43,392 nt of DNA from Gammaproteobacteria bacterium (lineage in GTDB: Bacteria > Pseudomonadota > Gammaproteobacteria > Steroidobacterales > GCA-2729495), in contig JADZBS010000006.1 in NCBI GenBank assembly GCA_020851975.1, positions 1-43,392 on the forward strand, written 5' to 3'. Shown here piece after piece: positions 26,482 to 35,312 of this stretch (the stretch's first letter is position 1; every line of letters begins with the position of its first letter). The position numbers were made by a program, and so were the translations under genes. Below the pieces are notes generated by a model. The model saw only the letters and a list, made by a program, of their open reading frames with translations. It was not told the DNA's origin and searched no databases.

Positions 26482-27870
26482 TCAGCGGATGTCGTAGTCG
26501 GCGAGATCGACGTCGCGGTAGCGCACGCGCTCGAAACGGCTGCGATCACCGGCCGGAACGGTGGCATCCAGGCCGACCTTGGTGACGGTGCCGCCGCTGC
26601 CGTCGGGCGCGGCGGTGACCATCGGGTTGAGGATGTGGCCCTCCTCGCCGGGCAGCACCAGCAGGCCGCGATCGGCATCGAGGCGCGTGGTCAGGGCCCA
26701 GTCGACGTCGACCGGGTCGAAGGGATCGACGTCGGCGTCGACGACCACCACGCGCTGCAGCGACTTGAACGCCGCGAAGGCAGCACGCAGCACCGCTGGC
26801 CCCGTGCCCGGCGCCGAGCCGTCGACCTGGACCACGGCCGCATAGAAGCCGCAGCCGCCGGGTGGCAGGTGCACGGCGATGACGTCCGGGTGGCGGGCGC
26901 GCAGCGCGCGGAAGATGGCCGCCTCGGCGGTGAGCCCGACAGTGTTCCAGACCTCGTGCCCGGAGAGCACGGTGTGCAGCACGGGCGCGGCACGATGCGT
27001 GATCGCCGTCACCCGCATGACCCAGCGCCGATCGCGGCCGCCGTAGAAACCGGTCACCTCGCCGAAAGGCCCCTCGTCCTCGCGCAGGCCGGGCAGGACC
27101 TCGGCCTCGATCACGAACTGCGAGTTCGCAAACGCCGGTACGTCGACGGTCTGGCAGCGCACCAGGTCGAGCGGACGCCCGGTCAGGTGATGGGCGACCT
27201 GCAGCTTGCCGTCGCCGAGCCGCGGCAGGGCGGCGGCGAACCAGGTGGCAAGCCCGGTGCCGTTGCAGATCGCCACCGGCAGCGGCTGGCCGCGCTCCTC
27301 GGCGATGCGCACGTACTCGCCGAGGTGCCGGCCGGGATCGATGAGGAAGGTGAGCCGGTCGCGGCCGGTCACCATGCAGCGGTGCACGGCGGCGTTGAGG
27401 CCGCCGGTGAGCGGGTTGCGGGCCACGACCAGCGAGGCATCGAGGTAGCGGCCGCCGTCGCCGAGCGCGTGCTGCGGGATCGGCAGTGCGCCGAGGTCGG
27501 GCACGGCCTGCACCACCTCGTTCGCCGGACCACGCTCGACGAAGCGCGGCGCGAGGGCACCCGGATCCTGCTTCCAGGCACCCACCGCATCGGCAATGGC
27601 AAAGGGCACCGCGCGTGGCGGCCGGCCGAACAGCTCACCGACGGTCTCGCGTTTCGCGAGCAGGCCACAGAGCACCGGGAAGCGGCTGCCGCGCACGCGC
27701 TCGAACAGCACCGCACCGCGACCCTCGAGCCGGCGCGCGATGCCGGCGAGTTCCAACAGCGGATCGACCTCCGAACGCACCCGCAGCAGCAGCCCCCTGC
27801 GGTCGAGGAAGTCGATGCAGGCGCCGAGATCCGAGAGCCGGTCGGCGACCGGAATGCCGGGGTCGGTCAT
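26482..27870 (-). CDS. UbiD family (prenylated-FMN) decarboxylase
   Basis: UbiD-family enzymes use prenylated FMN to decarboxylate (or carboxylate) aromatic and unsaturated acids. The 462-residue product shows the family landmarks: RRGLLLRVRSEVDPLLELAGI at the start, LNAAVHRCMVTGRDRL, and the catalytic-site motif REDEGPFGEVTGFYG with Glu266 and Glu271. Later come ITHRAAPVLH and VVVDADVDPFDPVDVDWAL. No UbiX (prenyl-FMN synthase) gene lies in the window. It follows the aldehyde dehydrogenase by 15 bases and is likely co-transcribed. Substrate inferred to be an aromatic or heteroaromatic acid. Confidence 0.88.
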   Translation of the reverse strand: MTDPGIPVADRLSDLGACIDFLDRRGLLLRVRSEVDPLLELAGIARRLEGRGAVLFERVRGSRFPVLCGLLAKRETVGELFGRPPRAVPFAIADAVGAWKQDPGALAPRFVERGPANEVVQAVPDLGALPIPQHALGDGGRYLDASLVVARNPLTGGLNAAVHRCMVTGRDRLTFLIDPGRHLGEYVRIAEERGQPLPVAICNGTGLATWFAAALPRLGDGKLQVAHHLTGRPLDLVRCQTVDVPAFANSQFVIEAEVLPGLREDEGPFGEVTGFYGGRDRRWVMRVTAITHRAAPVLHTVLSGHEVWNTVGLTAEAAIFRALRARHPDVIAVHLPPGGCGFYAAVVQVDGSAPGTGPAVLRAAFAAFKSLQRVVVVDADVDPFDPVDVDWALTTRLDADRGLLVLPGEEGHILNPMVTAAPDGSGGTVTKVGLDATVPAGDRSRFERVRYRDVDLADYDIR

Positions 27871-27885
27871 GTGCCCCTCCGCCCG

Positions 27886-29346
27886 TCAGCCCATGGGCAA
27901 CTGCACGGTAATCCATTTCCACTCGGTGAGGGTATCGATGTCGATGTCCGTACCCTCGCGCCCGAAGCCGCTGTCGCCCGTCCCGCCGAAGGGCACGTGC
28001 GGCTCGTCGTGGATGGTCGGCGCGTTGATGTGCACCATGCCCGAGTTCATGTCGAGCGCCATCGGCAGCGCCTTGTTGATGTCGCGGGTGTGGATCGCGG
28101 CGCTGAGGCCGTAGACCGTGTCCCTGGCGAGGCGCATCGCCTCGGCGGCGCTGTCCACGGGGTAGACCGACGTCACCGGGCCGAAGGTCTCCTCGCGGCA
28201 CACCGTCATGCCTTCCTGCACGCCGAGGAGCACGGTCGGGCGGCAGCGGTTGCCCTGCCAGGCGCCGCCGGCCAGCAGGCGGGCGCCTTTCGCCACGGCA
28301 TCGTCGATGTGGTGGCGCACCCGGCGGCGCTGGCGTTCGGAGATGATCGGGCCGATCCAGGTCCCGGGATCGCGCAGAGCGCCCATGCCCGTGGCCTCGG
28401 CGCGCGCCCGCAGCCTGGCGCAGAAGTCGTCGAACACCGGGCGCTCGACGTAGATGCGGCTCGCCGCCATGCAGGCCTGGCCCTGGAAGAAGAACACGCT
28501 GAATGCGGCGGCGTCCGCTGCCTGGTCGAGGTCGGCATCGGCGAGCACGATCATCGGGCTCTTGCCGCCGAGTTCGAGGATCACGCGCTTCATCCGCTCG
28601 CCGCAGAGCGCCGCGATGTGCCGGCCAACGCGGCTGGAACCCGTGAACATCACGGCTCGCACCAGCGGATGCGTGGTGAGCGCATCACCGATCTGCTCGC
28701 CGAAGCCGGTGACCACGTTCATCGCACCGGCCGGCAGGCCGGCCTCGCGGTAGATGTCGGCGAGCGCGTGGGCGACGCGCGGGGCTTCCTCCGAGGTGAG
28801 CAGCACCACGGTGTTGCCTGTGGCGAGCGGGGTCGCCGTGAGCTTGGCGTTCTTGAGCAGCGGCACGTTGAAGGGCGAGATGGCCGCGATCACGCCGAGG
28901 GGCTGGCGCACGCTCAGGCTGAAGCGCCCGGGGATGTCCGCGGGCAGCGTCTGGCCGGTCACGCGCCGGGCGGCGCCGGCCGCCGCGCGCAGGCAGCCGA
29001 TCGCGTACTGCACCTCGAACTCGGCCTTGCCGATGGGCGAGCCGACTTCCTCGATCAGGAGGTCGACCAGCGTCTCGCGCCGGCCCTCCATGATGCCGGC
29101 GGCACGGCTCAGCCAGGCTTCGCGCTCGGCCGCGAGCGTGCGACCGTAGCCGGCGAAGGCGGCATCGGCGGCACGCACCGCCATGTCGACGTCCTCGACC
29201 GTGCCCTCGGCGACCTGGGCGACGACGCTGTCGTCCTCGGGATTGCGGTCGTCGAAGTAACGTCCCGAGCGCGGCGGCACGCGGCAGCCGCCGATCCACA
29301 GGTCGTGCCGGGTGATCTCCTCGGTGGGCGGAGCCTGGCGGGTCAT
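27886..29346 (-). CDS. NAD(P)-dependent aldehyde dehydrogenase (aromatic/vanillin type)
   Basis: This oxidises an aldehyde to an acid. The 486-residue product has the ALDH fold landmarks: ISPFNVP with Asn160 (oxyanion), VMFTGSSRVG, VILELGGKSP with Glu258 (base), and FFQGQACMAASR with Cys292 (nucleophile). HVPFGGTGDSGFGREG is at the C-terminus. The QGQ-Cys context resembles vanillin and benzaldehyde dehydrogenases. The usual coenzyme-binding Lys-Pro of the VVLKPSE motif is replaced by Leu183-Thr184. The ATG at 29344-29346 gives the usual length. It precedes the UbiD gene, so it may feed an aromatic acid to it, which is inference. Confidence 0.9.
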   Translation of the reverse strand: MTRQAPPTEEITRHDLWIGGCRVPPRSGRYFDDRNPEDDSVVAQVAEGTVEDVDMAVRAADAAFAGYGRTLAAEREAWLSRAAGIMEGRRETLVDLLIEEVGSPIGKAEFEVQYAIGCLRAAAGAARRVTGQTLPADIPGRFSLSVRQPLGVIAAISPFNVPLLKNAKLTATPLATGNTVVLLTSEEAPRVAHALADIYREAGLPAGAMNVVTGFGEQIGDALTTHPLVRAVMFTGSSRVGRHIAALCGERMKRVILELGGKSPMIVLADADLDQAADAAAFSVFFFQGQACMAASRIYVERPVFDDFCARLRARAEATGMGALRDPGTWIGPIISERQRRRVRHHIDDAVAKGARLLAGGAWQGNRCRPTVLLGVQEGMTVCREETFGPVTSVYPVDSAAEAMRLARDTVYGLSAAIHTRDINKALPMALDMNSGMVHINAPTIHDEPHVPFGGTGDSGFGREGTDIDIDTLTEWKWITVQLPMG

Positions 29347-29507
29347 GCGGGTGATCTCCCCGGCCCGCGTCAGGGCCGTGAATATTGTCGGGGAGTCACT
29401 GTAGGCGCCGCCGCGGGTGGTGAGTGGCCGGAATGCGCAATGACCGGTGCAATTGCGCAACGGGGCGGGCACTGCACCCCCCGCCCCGGCTGCGATCCCT
29501 CAGCGCC

Positions 29508-30368
29508 TCAGTGCGGGTCGAGATACCAGTCGTAGATGTCGCCCGCCGTCGTCAGCCACACGCCCTTCTTCTTGCGCACGTAGTCGAAGAACGCCTCGAA
29601 ATAGCGGATGCGATGCGGCACGCCGATGACGAAGGGATGCACGCTGAGCGACATCGCCCTGGGCTGCTTCGCGCCTTCGGCGTAGAGCCGGTCGAACTGG
29701 TCCTTGAGCCGCTTCAGCCACACGTCCGACTGGTGCTGGTGCACCACCATCATCGGCAGGTCGCCGGTCTCCATGCTGTAGGGCATGGCGACGAGCGGAC
29801 CGTGGACGGTGCGCATCCCGACCGGATGCTCGTCGAGCGGCCAGTCGAAGACGTAGCGGAAGCCGGCCTCGGCGAGCAGATCGAGCGTCTCCGGCGTCTC
29901 GTGCAGGCCGGGGCCGAGCCAGCCGCGCGGGGCGCGCCCGGCGTAACGCTTCAGGACCTCGAAGGAGCGGTGGATCACCTCGCGCTGGTCGGGCACGACG
30001 TGCAACGCCGCCTGCGCATAGCTGTGCCCCATGAACTCCCAGCCGAGGTCGCGCAGGGCACGCGCCACCGGTTCGCCGCGACCCTCGCAGACCCGCGCGT
30101 TGATGGCCACGCTGGCGCCGAGGCGGCGCTTCACCAGCGCGTCGATCACGCGCCAGACACCGACGCGCATGCCGTACTCGTGCCAGGACCAGTTCGGCAC
30201 ATTCGGCACCGTGACCACGCCGGCCGGCGAACTCAGGTACTCGCGGGCCACCGGCTTGCCGATGTCCCACTCCTCGACATTGAGCACGCAATACACCGCC
30301 ACGCGTGCGCCCTTCGGCAGGCGCCACGGCGGCCGGTCCTTCATCGCGGAATAATCGAAGCGTTCCAT
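29508..30368 (-). CDS. Polysaccharide-deacetylase family protein, PuuE/allantoinase-like
   Basis: This NodB-fold family includes the cyclic-amide-cleaving allantoinase PuuE and peptidoglycan deacetylases. The 286-residue product begins ERFDYSAMKDRPPWRLPKGARVAVYCVLNVEEWDIG, the PuuE-like N-terminus; the NVEEW acidic residues replace the usual Asp-Asp motif. LGWEFMGHSYAQ holds the likely metal-site His. GWLGPGLHETPETLDLLAEAGF is also typical. With no signal peptide it should be cytoplasmic and act on a small molecule rather than cell wall. It sits in an apparent operon after the GlcD-type oxidase, separated by a palindromic repeat. A C-N hydrolase role is inferred. Confidence 0.8.
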   Translation of the reverse strand: MERFDYSAMKDRPPWRLPKGARVAVYCVLNVEEWDIGKPVAREYLSSPAGVVTVPNVPNWSWHEYGMRVGVWRVIDALVKRRLGASVAINARVCEGRGEPVARALRDLGWEFMGHSYAQAALHVVPDQREVIHRSFEVLKRYAGRAPRGWLGPGLHETPETLDLLAEAGFRYVFDWPLDEHPVGMRTVHGPLVAMPYSMETGDLPMMVVHQHQSDVWLKRLKDQFDRLYAEGAKQPRAMSLSVHPFVIGVPHRIRYFEAFFDYVRKKKGVWLTTAGDIYDWYLDPH

Positions 30369-30391
30369 GGGCAGAGGGGACCGTTCAGAAG

Positions 30392-30476
30392 ATTGGGGAC
30401 AGTTTACTCAATGCGGATGATCCGCTCGTCCGGATCCGCCAACGCCATCGAACGCATTGAGTAGACTGTCCCCATT
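30392..30476. repeat. Palindromic extragenic element with inverted GGGGACAGTTTACTCAATGCG arms
   Basis: The left arm at 30395-30415 and the right arm at 30453-30473 are inverted copies, 21 bases long with one mismatch (TTT versus TCT). The spacer includes an inner palindrome GCGGAT-G-ATCCGC (30413-30425). A degenerate extra half copy (GGGGACCGTTCA) starts at 30377. The element fills the gap between the GlcD-type oxidase stop and the deacetylase start on the minus strand. In RNA it could form a long hairpin that stabilises or attenuates the transcript. Confidence 0.85.
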
Positions 30477-30480
30477 CCCA

Positions 30481-31860
30481 TCAGATGACCTTGCCGGGAT
30501 TGAGCAGCCCGTGGGGATCGAGCGTGCTCTTCAGGGTGCGCATGAGCGCGAGTTCGGCGGGGCTGCGGCAGAGGGCGAGGTAGGGCTTCTTCTCCAGGCC
30601 GATGCCGTGTTCGGCGGACACGGAACCACCGATCGCCTGCAGCGGGCCGTAGACCAGCCGCTCGACCTCGGCGCGATCGGCACCGGCCGGGTCGCCGGCA
30701 CTCACCGCCAGGTGCAGGTTGCCGTCGGCGAGGTGGCCGAAGGTGTAGCAGTGGGCCTCCGGCCAGCGCGCCATGAGAGCCCCGCGAACGGCATCGACGT
30801 AGGCCTCCATCGCCACCAGCGGGGCGCTCACGTCGAACAGGAACAGCGGCCGCAACAGCGTGAGACGCATGACGTCGTCGCGCAGCGCCCAGAGCGCGTC
30901 GCGCTCGCGGTCCGAGCGGGTGATCACGGCATCGGCGATGAGCCCTGCCTCCGCGGCCTGCGCGAGCACGTCCTCGAAGCGCCGCGCGTCTGACCCGGCC
31001 TCGCCGCCTTCGGCCTCGAGGAGCACGTAGTACGGGTAGTCGCCGGCCAGCGGCGGCGTGCGCCCGGCCCCCGGGCCGGTAACGTAGCGGTAGTACGACT
31101 GCCACAACGCCTCGAATGCCGAGAGCGTGCCGCCGAGGCCGGCGTCGACCCGGTTGAGCAGCGCCGTCATGCCGGCGAAGTCGTGCAGCGCGACCAGCGC
31201 CGTCTGGCGGCTCTGCGGCCGCGCCTGCAGGCGCATGACCAGGCGCGTGATCACGCCGAGCGTGCCCTCGCTGCCGATGAAGACGTGCTTGAGGTCGAAG
31301 CCGGCATTGTTCTTGAGCATGCGGTTGAGCGCGCTGACGACCGTGCCGTCGGCGAGCACCGCCTCGAGCCCCAGCACCAGCATCCGCGCCATTCCGTAGC
31401 GCAGGACACGATTGCCGCCGGCGTTGGTGGCCGCCACGCCGCCGAGCGTGGCGCTGCCGCGCGAGCCCATGTCGAGTGGCAGGAGAAGCCCGGCCGACTC
31501 CGCCGCTTCCTGCGCCGTCTGCAGGGTGACGCCAGCTTCCGCGGTGAGCGTGCGCCCGACTGCATCGACGGCCTCGATACGCCGCAGGCGGGCGAGCGAC
31601 AGGACGACTTCACCGGCGCGGCTGTCGGTCCCATGGACGAGGCCGGTGCGCCCGCCGTGCACCACCAGCGGCTGGCGCGCCGCGTGGCAGGCCGCAACCA
31701 CCGCGGCCACCTGCGCGGGTGTCGCCGGCTGCACGACCGCCATGGCCTGCACGGGCCGGCCGCCGTCCCACGGTCCCGGTCCGTAGCCGGCCATGGCCTC
31801 GCCCGCGAGCACGCCACCGGGTCCGGTGACGGCGTGGAGCTGGTCGAGGAGCTTGCTCAT
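30481..31860 (-). CDS. FAD-linked oxidase, GlcD/D-lactate dehydrogenase type
   Basis: This is a flavoprotein of the vanillyl-alcohol-oxidase fold that oxidises 2-hydroxy acids (glycolate, D-lactate, D-2-hydroxyglutarate). The 459-residue product has the PCMH FAD domain (QPLVVHGGRTGLVHGT, LPLDMGSRGSATLGGVAATNAGG, IGSEGTLGVITRLVMRL). The C-terminal substrate domain has FGHLADGNLHLAVSAGD and SVSAEHGIGLEKKPYL, plus the final LKSTLDPHGLLNPGKVI. All are family diagnostics. I chose the ATG at 31858-31860; a GTG seven codons upstream is possible. It follows the Mo-hydroxylase large subunit by 38 bases in the same direction, so a shared pathway is likely. Confidence 0.92.
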   Translation of the reverse strand: MSKLLDQLHAVTGPGGVLAGEAMAGYGPGPWDGGRPVQAMAVVQPATPAQVAAVVAACHAARQPLVVHGGRTGLVHGTDSRAGEVVLSLARLRRIEAVDAVGRTLTAEAGVTLQTAQEAAESAGLLLPLDMGSRGSATLGGVAATNAGGNRVLRYGMARMLVLGLEAVLADGTVVSALNRMLKNNAGFDLKHVFIGSEGTLGVITRLVMRLQARPQSRQTALVALHDFAGMTALLNRVDAGLGGTLSAFEALWQSYYRYVTGPGAGRTPPLAGDYPYYVLLEAEGGEAGSDARRFEDVLAQAAEAGLIADAVITRSDRERDALWALRDDVMRLTLLRPLFLFDVSAPLVAMEAYVDAVRGALMARWPEAHCYTFGHLADGNLHLAVSAGDPAGADRAEVERLVYGPLQAIGGSVSAEHGIGLEKKPYLALCRSPAELALMRTLKSTLDPHGLLNPGKVI

Positions 31861-31898
31861 GAAACGCGTGGCAGGTTCCACGCGCAGCCATCGCCGCC

Positions 31899-34337
31899 TC
31901 AGCGGCGGGCCTGCTTCCCGCCACGCCGCTCGACGCTCACTGCCTCGGCACGATTCGGCTTCTGCAGGATCTCGAACAGCCGCGGCGCCGGGTGGTGCGA
32001 GCCGGTGACGATCACGCCCGCCCCGTGCAGCGCATCCTGGAGTGCTGCCGACATGGTGTGCAACGGCGCGCCACCGCCCTCGCCCATGCCCTTGGCCCCG
32101 CTGTAGGTAAAGGGCGACGGCGTTTCAATGTTGCCCCAGGCGATGTCGGGCAGGTTGAGCGCCGTGATCGGGCAGTAGTCGCTGAAGGTGCCGGTGAGCA
32201 GGTTGCCCGACTCGTCGTAGTCGAGGCTCTCCATGATGGCCGCGCCGATGCCGTGGCTGGTGGCCCCGTGCACCTGGCCGTGGGCAATCTGCGGGTTGAT
32301 GAGCGTGCCGCAGTCGTCGACGGCGGCGTAGGCGAGTATCTGCGGGCGACAGGTCTCGCGGCTGACTTCAACGACGGCGATGTGCAGTTGCGCGGCATAG
32401 GTCAGCGTCAGGTTGCCGAACTTGCGCTCGGTGTCCGGCACCTTGAACGGCGGACGATAGACGTGGCGCACGTTGAGCGTGACGTCGGCGAGGCTCGCAT
32501 CGAGCAGGGCGTTGTTGTTGTTGACGAGATTGGCCATGTACCAGTAGTTGATGGCCTTGTCGGTGCCCTTGACACGCACCTCCGGGCCCTGCGCGCCGGT
32601 GCCGAATTCGAGATCCTCCTCGGCGGCCTCCAGCATGTAGGCAGCGAGCCGGCGCATCTCCGCCTTGAGCTTCTGCGCAGCGCCGTGCACGGCCGACAAA
32701 CCGGTCACCGCGAACTGGCTGGCGTAGGTACCGGAGTGGCCGACGAACGTGTTCCAGGCGGTGTCGAAACCCGGGCGCACGTGGACCATCGACGGGTCGA
32801 TGCCGAGCACGTCGGCGGCAACCTGCGAGGCGGCGGTCTCATGGCCCTGGCCGGACGGCGTGGTGCCGAGGCAGACGATGACGGCGCCCTCGAGGTCCAG
32901 GCGCATGGTGCAGACTTCGGAGTTGCCCGAGAACGGCAGGTACGGGTTCATGATCCGCGCCTGGCCGAAGTTGTTGGTGCCCGAATCGAGCGTGGTGCCG
33001 ATGCCGATGCCGATCAGCCGGCCGGCCTTGCGGCCCGCGGCACACTCCTTCTGCCAGCGGTCCCAGCCGATGAGTTCCTTGGCCCGGGTGAGCATCGCCG
33101 GGTAGTCACCCGAATCGTAGACGCAGCCGTTCGGCGTCTCGTAGGGGAACTGCGTGATGTAGTTCTTCAGCCGCATCTCGTCGGCCGGGAGGCCGAGTTC
33201 GTGGGCACAGATGTCGACGATGCGCTCCATGAACCACAACTGCTGCATGCGTGAGTAGCCGCGGTTGGGCACGACCGGGCACTTGTTGGTCACCGTCTGC
33301 GTGAAGTCGATGCGCAGGTTGCGCACCTTGTAGGTCGCCGCCAGCACCTGCGACCAGATCACGCAGCCAAGCGGCTCGTAACGGGTGTAGGCGCCGCAGT
33401 CGTCGATGTGGCGCGAGCGCACGGCCGTGATCACGCCCTCCCGGTCGAGCGCCACCTCGGTGTCGAGGTAGGTGCGTTCGTTGCCGTGGCCGCTGGCGAG
33501 CAGGTGCTCGCTGCGGGTCTCCGCCCACTTCACGCGCCGGCCACCGGTCTTCTTCGAGACCAGCGCCGCCACGGCCATGTACACGTAGTTCCAGATCTGG
33601 TTGCCGAAGCTGCCGCCGACATCGTAGGTGCGGATGTGCACCTGGTCGGCTTTCAGGCGCAGGCCCGGCGCGAGCAACTGCTGGGCGAAGCCTGGAAAGG
33701 AGTTGTTGCAGAGGAAATCGACGCCACCCTGGCGCTTCCACTCGGCGATGCAGGCATTGTTTTCGAGGGGCGTGCTGGCGAAACGGTGGAACTGCATCCG
33801 CGGGATGCGCACGACGAAAGCCGCGTCGCGGAACGCGCCCTCGACATCGCCGTACTCGTACACGCCCTGCCAGGTGCGGTTGGTGCCGGCCGCCTCGTGC
33901 AGGATGCTGCGGTCGCTGAGCGCATCCTCGGCGTCGACGACGGCATCGAGCATCTCGTACTCGACGTCGATGAGTGCGGCTGCGTCCTCGGCGAGAGCCA
34001 CCGAATCGGCCGCCACGGCGGCCACCGGCTCGCCCTGGAAAATGACCTTGTCGACCGCCATCGGCAGGTCGCGGATCTTGTCGCAGGGCGGTGGGCCGAG
34101 CTGCATGACCGGATCGCACTGCGCAGCGACCTCGCGGCCGGTCAGCACGCAGGCCACGCCGGGCAGCGCCTCGGCCGCCGACGTGTCGATGCGCACGATG
34201 CGGGCGTGCGCGTAGGGCGAGCGCAGGATGTGGAGATGCAGCATCCCGGGCTCGAGTTCGTCGTCGGTGAACAGCCCGCGACCCCGGACGAGACGATCGT
34301 CCTCCTTGCGCCGTACCGACGTGCCCGTCCAGCTCAT
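31899..34337 (-). CDS. Molybdenum hydroxylase large (Mo-cofactor) subunit 1, xanthine dehydrogenase/CoxL family
   Basis: This is the catalytic subunit of a molybdenum hydroxylase that inserts water-derived oxygen into an aromatic heterocycle or aldehyde. The 812-residue product has the N-terminal RRKEDDRLVRGRGLFTDD and DVGGSFGNQIWN, a variant of the GGGFG motif with Ser for the third Gly. The active-site loop region reads VPNRGYSRMQ. The catalytic Glu753 lies in AKGMGEGGGAP. It lacks the Cys-containing CO dehydrogenase loop (AYRCSFR), so it is not a true CO dehydrogenase. FAD, FeS and CoxG genes precede it in the same operon. Substrate unknown. Confidence 0.92.
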   Translation of the reverse strand: MSWTGTSVRRKEDDRLVRGRGLFTDDELEPGMLHLHILRSPYAHARIVRIDTSAAEALPGVACVLTGREVAAQCDPVMQLGPPPCDKIRDLPMAVDKVIFQGEPVAAVAADSVALAEDAAALIDVEYEMLDAVVDAEDALSDRSILHEAAGTNRTWQGVYEYGDVEGAFRDAAFVVRIPRMQFHRFASTPLENNACIAEWKRQGGVDFLCNNSFPGFAQQLLAPGLRLKADQVHIRTYDVGGSFGNQIWNYVYMAVAALVSKKTGGRRVKWAETRSEHLLASGHGNERTYLDTEVALDREGVITAVRSRHIDDCGAYTRYEPLGCVIWSQVLAATYKVRNLRIDFTQTVTNKCPVVPNRGYSRMQQLWFMERIVDICAHELGLPADEMRLKNYITQFPYETPNGCVYDSGDYPAMLTRAKELIGWDRWQKECAAGRKAGRLIGIGIGTTLDSGTNNFGQARIMNPYLPFSGNSEVCTMRLDLEGAVIVCLGTTPSGQGHETAASQVAADVLGIDPSMVHVRPGFDTAWNTFVGHSGTYASQFAVTGLSAVHGAAQKLKAEMRRLAAYMLEAAEEDLEFGTGAQGPEVRVKGTDKAINYWYMANLVNNNNALLDASLADVTLNVRHVYRPPFKVPDTERKFGNLTLTYAAQLHIAVVEVSRETCRPQILAYAAVDDCGTLINPQIAHGQVHGATSHGIGAAIMESLDYDESGNLLTGTFSDYCPITALNLPDIAWGNIETPSPFTYSGAKGMGEGGGAPLHTMSAALQDALHGAGVIVTGSHHPAPRLFEILQKPNRAEAVSVERRGGKQARR

Positions 34338-34347
34338 GACCTGCTCC

Positions 34348-34815
34348 TCAGCCGTTGGCCGCGGTACTGCCGGGTGTCAGCGCCGCCTGGATGGCACCGA
34401 CCAGCCGTTCGATGTCCTTCTTCGCCAGCGGACGGATCAGCCCGCCGGCGAGCGCCACCAGCTTGCCGAACATGGTGAGATCGCCGGCCCACTTCACGAC
34501 CGTGCCGCCACCGTCGCCCGGCAGCAGGTCGAAGGACGTCGCCATGTCGAAGGCGCTGCCCATCACCTTGCCCTTGCCGCTGTAGGCAGCACGCACTGGC
34601 GGCTCCTCGCCCTGCAGCGTCAGCGTGATCACGGCCGAGCCCTTCACCTTGCCGACGCCGACCGCCACGGTGACGTCGGCCGTGCGCGCATCCTTCACCT
34701 CGATGCTCTTGTAGGTCGGCAGCAGCGGCGCGAACTTCGCCGGATCGGAGAGCAGGGCGTAGGCCTGCTCGCGCGTCACCGGCACCGAGAATTCACCCTC
34801 GAACTGGATACCCAC
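34348..34815 (-). CDS. CoxG-family protein (SRPBCC fold)
   Basis: CoxG proteins are small START/SRPBCC-fold proteins encoded with CO-dehydrogenase-like enzymes and implicated in membrane anchoring or maturation. The 155-residue product begins [33 protein letters not shown], the family N-terminus. It continues with AVGVGKVKGSAVITLTL and ends in a hydrophobic helix (FGKLVALAGGLIRPLAKKD). The start is a GTG at 34813-34815 overlapping the CoxS stop by one base (TAGTG), a translational coupling that decides the start. It lies between the small and large subunit genes of hydroxylase 1. Confidence 0.88.
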   Translation of the reverse strand: MGIQFEGEFSVPVTREQAYALLSDPAKFAPLLPTYKSIEVKDARTADVTVAVGVGKVKGSAVITLTLQGEEPPVRAAYSGKGKVMGSAFDMATSFDLLPGDGGGTVVKWAGDLTMFGKLVALAGGLIRPLAKKDIERLVGAIQAALTPGSTAANG

Positions 34816-35312
34816 TACTTGCCCTCCCGCATGGCCGCGGCCGCGGCGTCGATGGCGGCGATGATGTTGTGATAGCCGGTGCAACGGCAGAGGTTGCCCT
34901 GGATGCCCTTGCGGATCTGCTTGCGATCCGGATCCGGGTTGCGCGCGAGCAGCGCGTGCGCCGACATGAGCATGCCCGGGGTGCAGTAACCGCACTGCAG
35001 GCCGTGGTTCTCGGAAAACGCCCGCTGCAGCGGGTGCAGTTCGCCGTCCCGTGCCAGGCCCTCGACGGTGAGGATCTCGGCCCCGTCCGCCTGCACCGCC
35101 AGCATGGTGCAGGACTTCACCGGCTCGCCGTCGACGATCACGGTGCAGGCCCCGCAGTAGGTCGTGTCGCAGCCGATATGCGTGCCGGTCAGGCGCAGGT
35201 CCTCGCGCAGCAGCTGCACCAGCAGCAGCCGGGGCTCGACCTCGCGGCGGTGGCGCGTGCCGTTGACCGTGACTTCGATGGCGATGCGACCGCCGGCTTC
35301 AGTAGTACTCAT
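34815..35312 (-). CDS. Molybdenum hydroxylase 2Fe-2S subunit 1 (CoxS type)
   Basis: This electron-transfer subunit carries two [2Fe-2S] clusters between the Mo site and FAD. The 165-residue product has the plant-ferredoxin-like cluster ligands Cys48, Cys53, Cys56 and Cys68 ([18 protein letters not shown]). The second-domain ligands are Cys107, Cys110, Cys142 and Cys144 (QCGYCTPGM and LCRCTG). All eight are present, and the length is normal. Its 5' end overlaps the FAD-subunit gene by 14 bases and its 3' end overlaps coxG by one base, showing a tightly coupled operon. Confidence 0.95.
   Translation of the reverse strand: MSTTEAGGRIAIEVTVNGTRHRREVEPRLLLVQLLREDLRLTGTHIGCDTTYCGACTVIVDGEPVKSCTMLAVQADGAEILTVEGLARDGELHPLQRAFSENHGLQCGYCTPGMLMSAHALLARNPDPDRKQIRKGIQGNLCRCTGYHNIIAAIDAAAAAMREGK

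Noticed and set aside
26371-29535. 1054-codon plus-strand open frame
   Set aside because: It is antisense to the UbiD and aldehyde dehydrogenase genes. It has no recognisable domain, although its length is striking.
31899-34337. Aerobic CO dehydrogenase (coxL) call
   Set aside because: CoxG and CoxS neighbours suggested it, but the Cys-containing active-site loop is absent, so only a general molybdenum hydroxylase call is justified.
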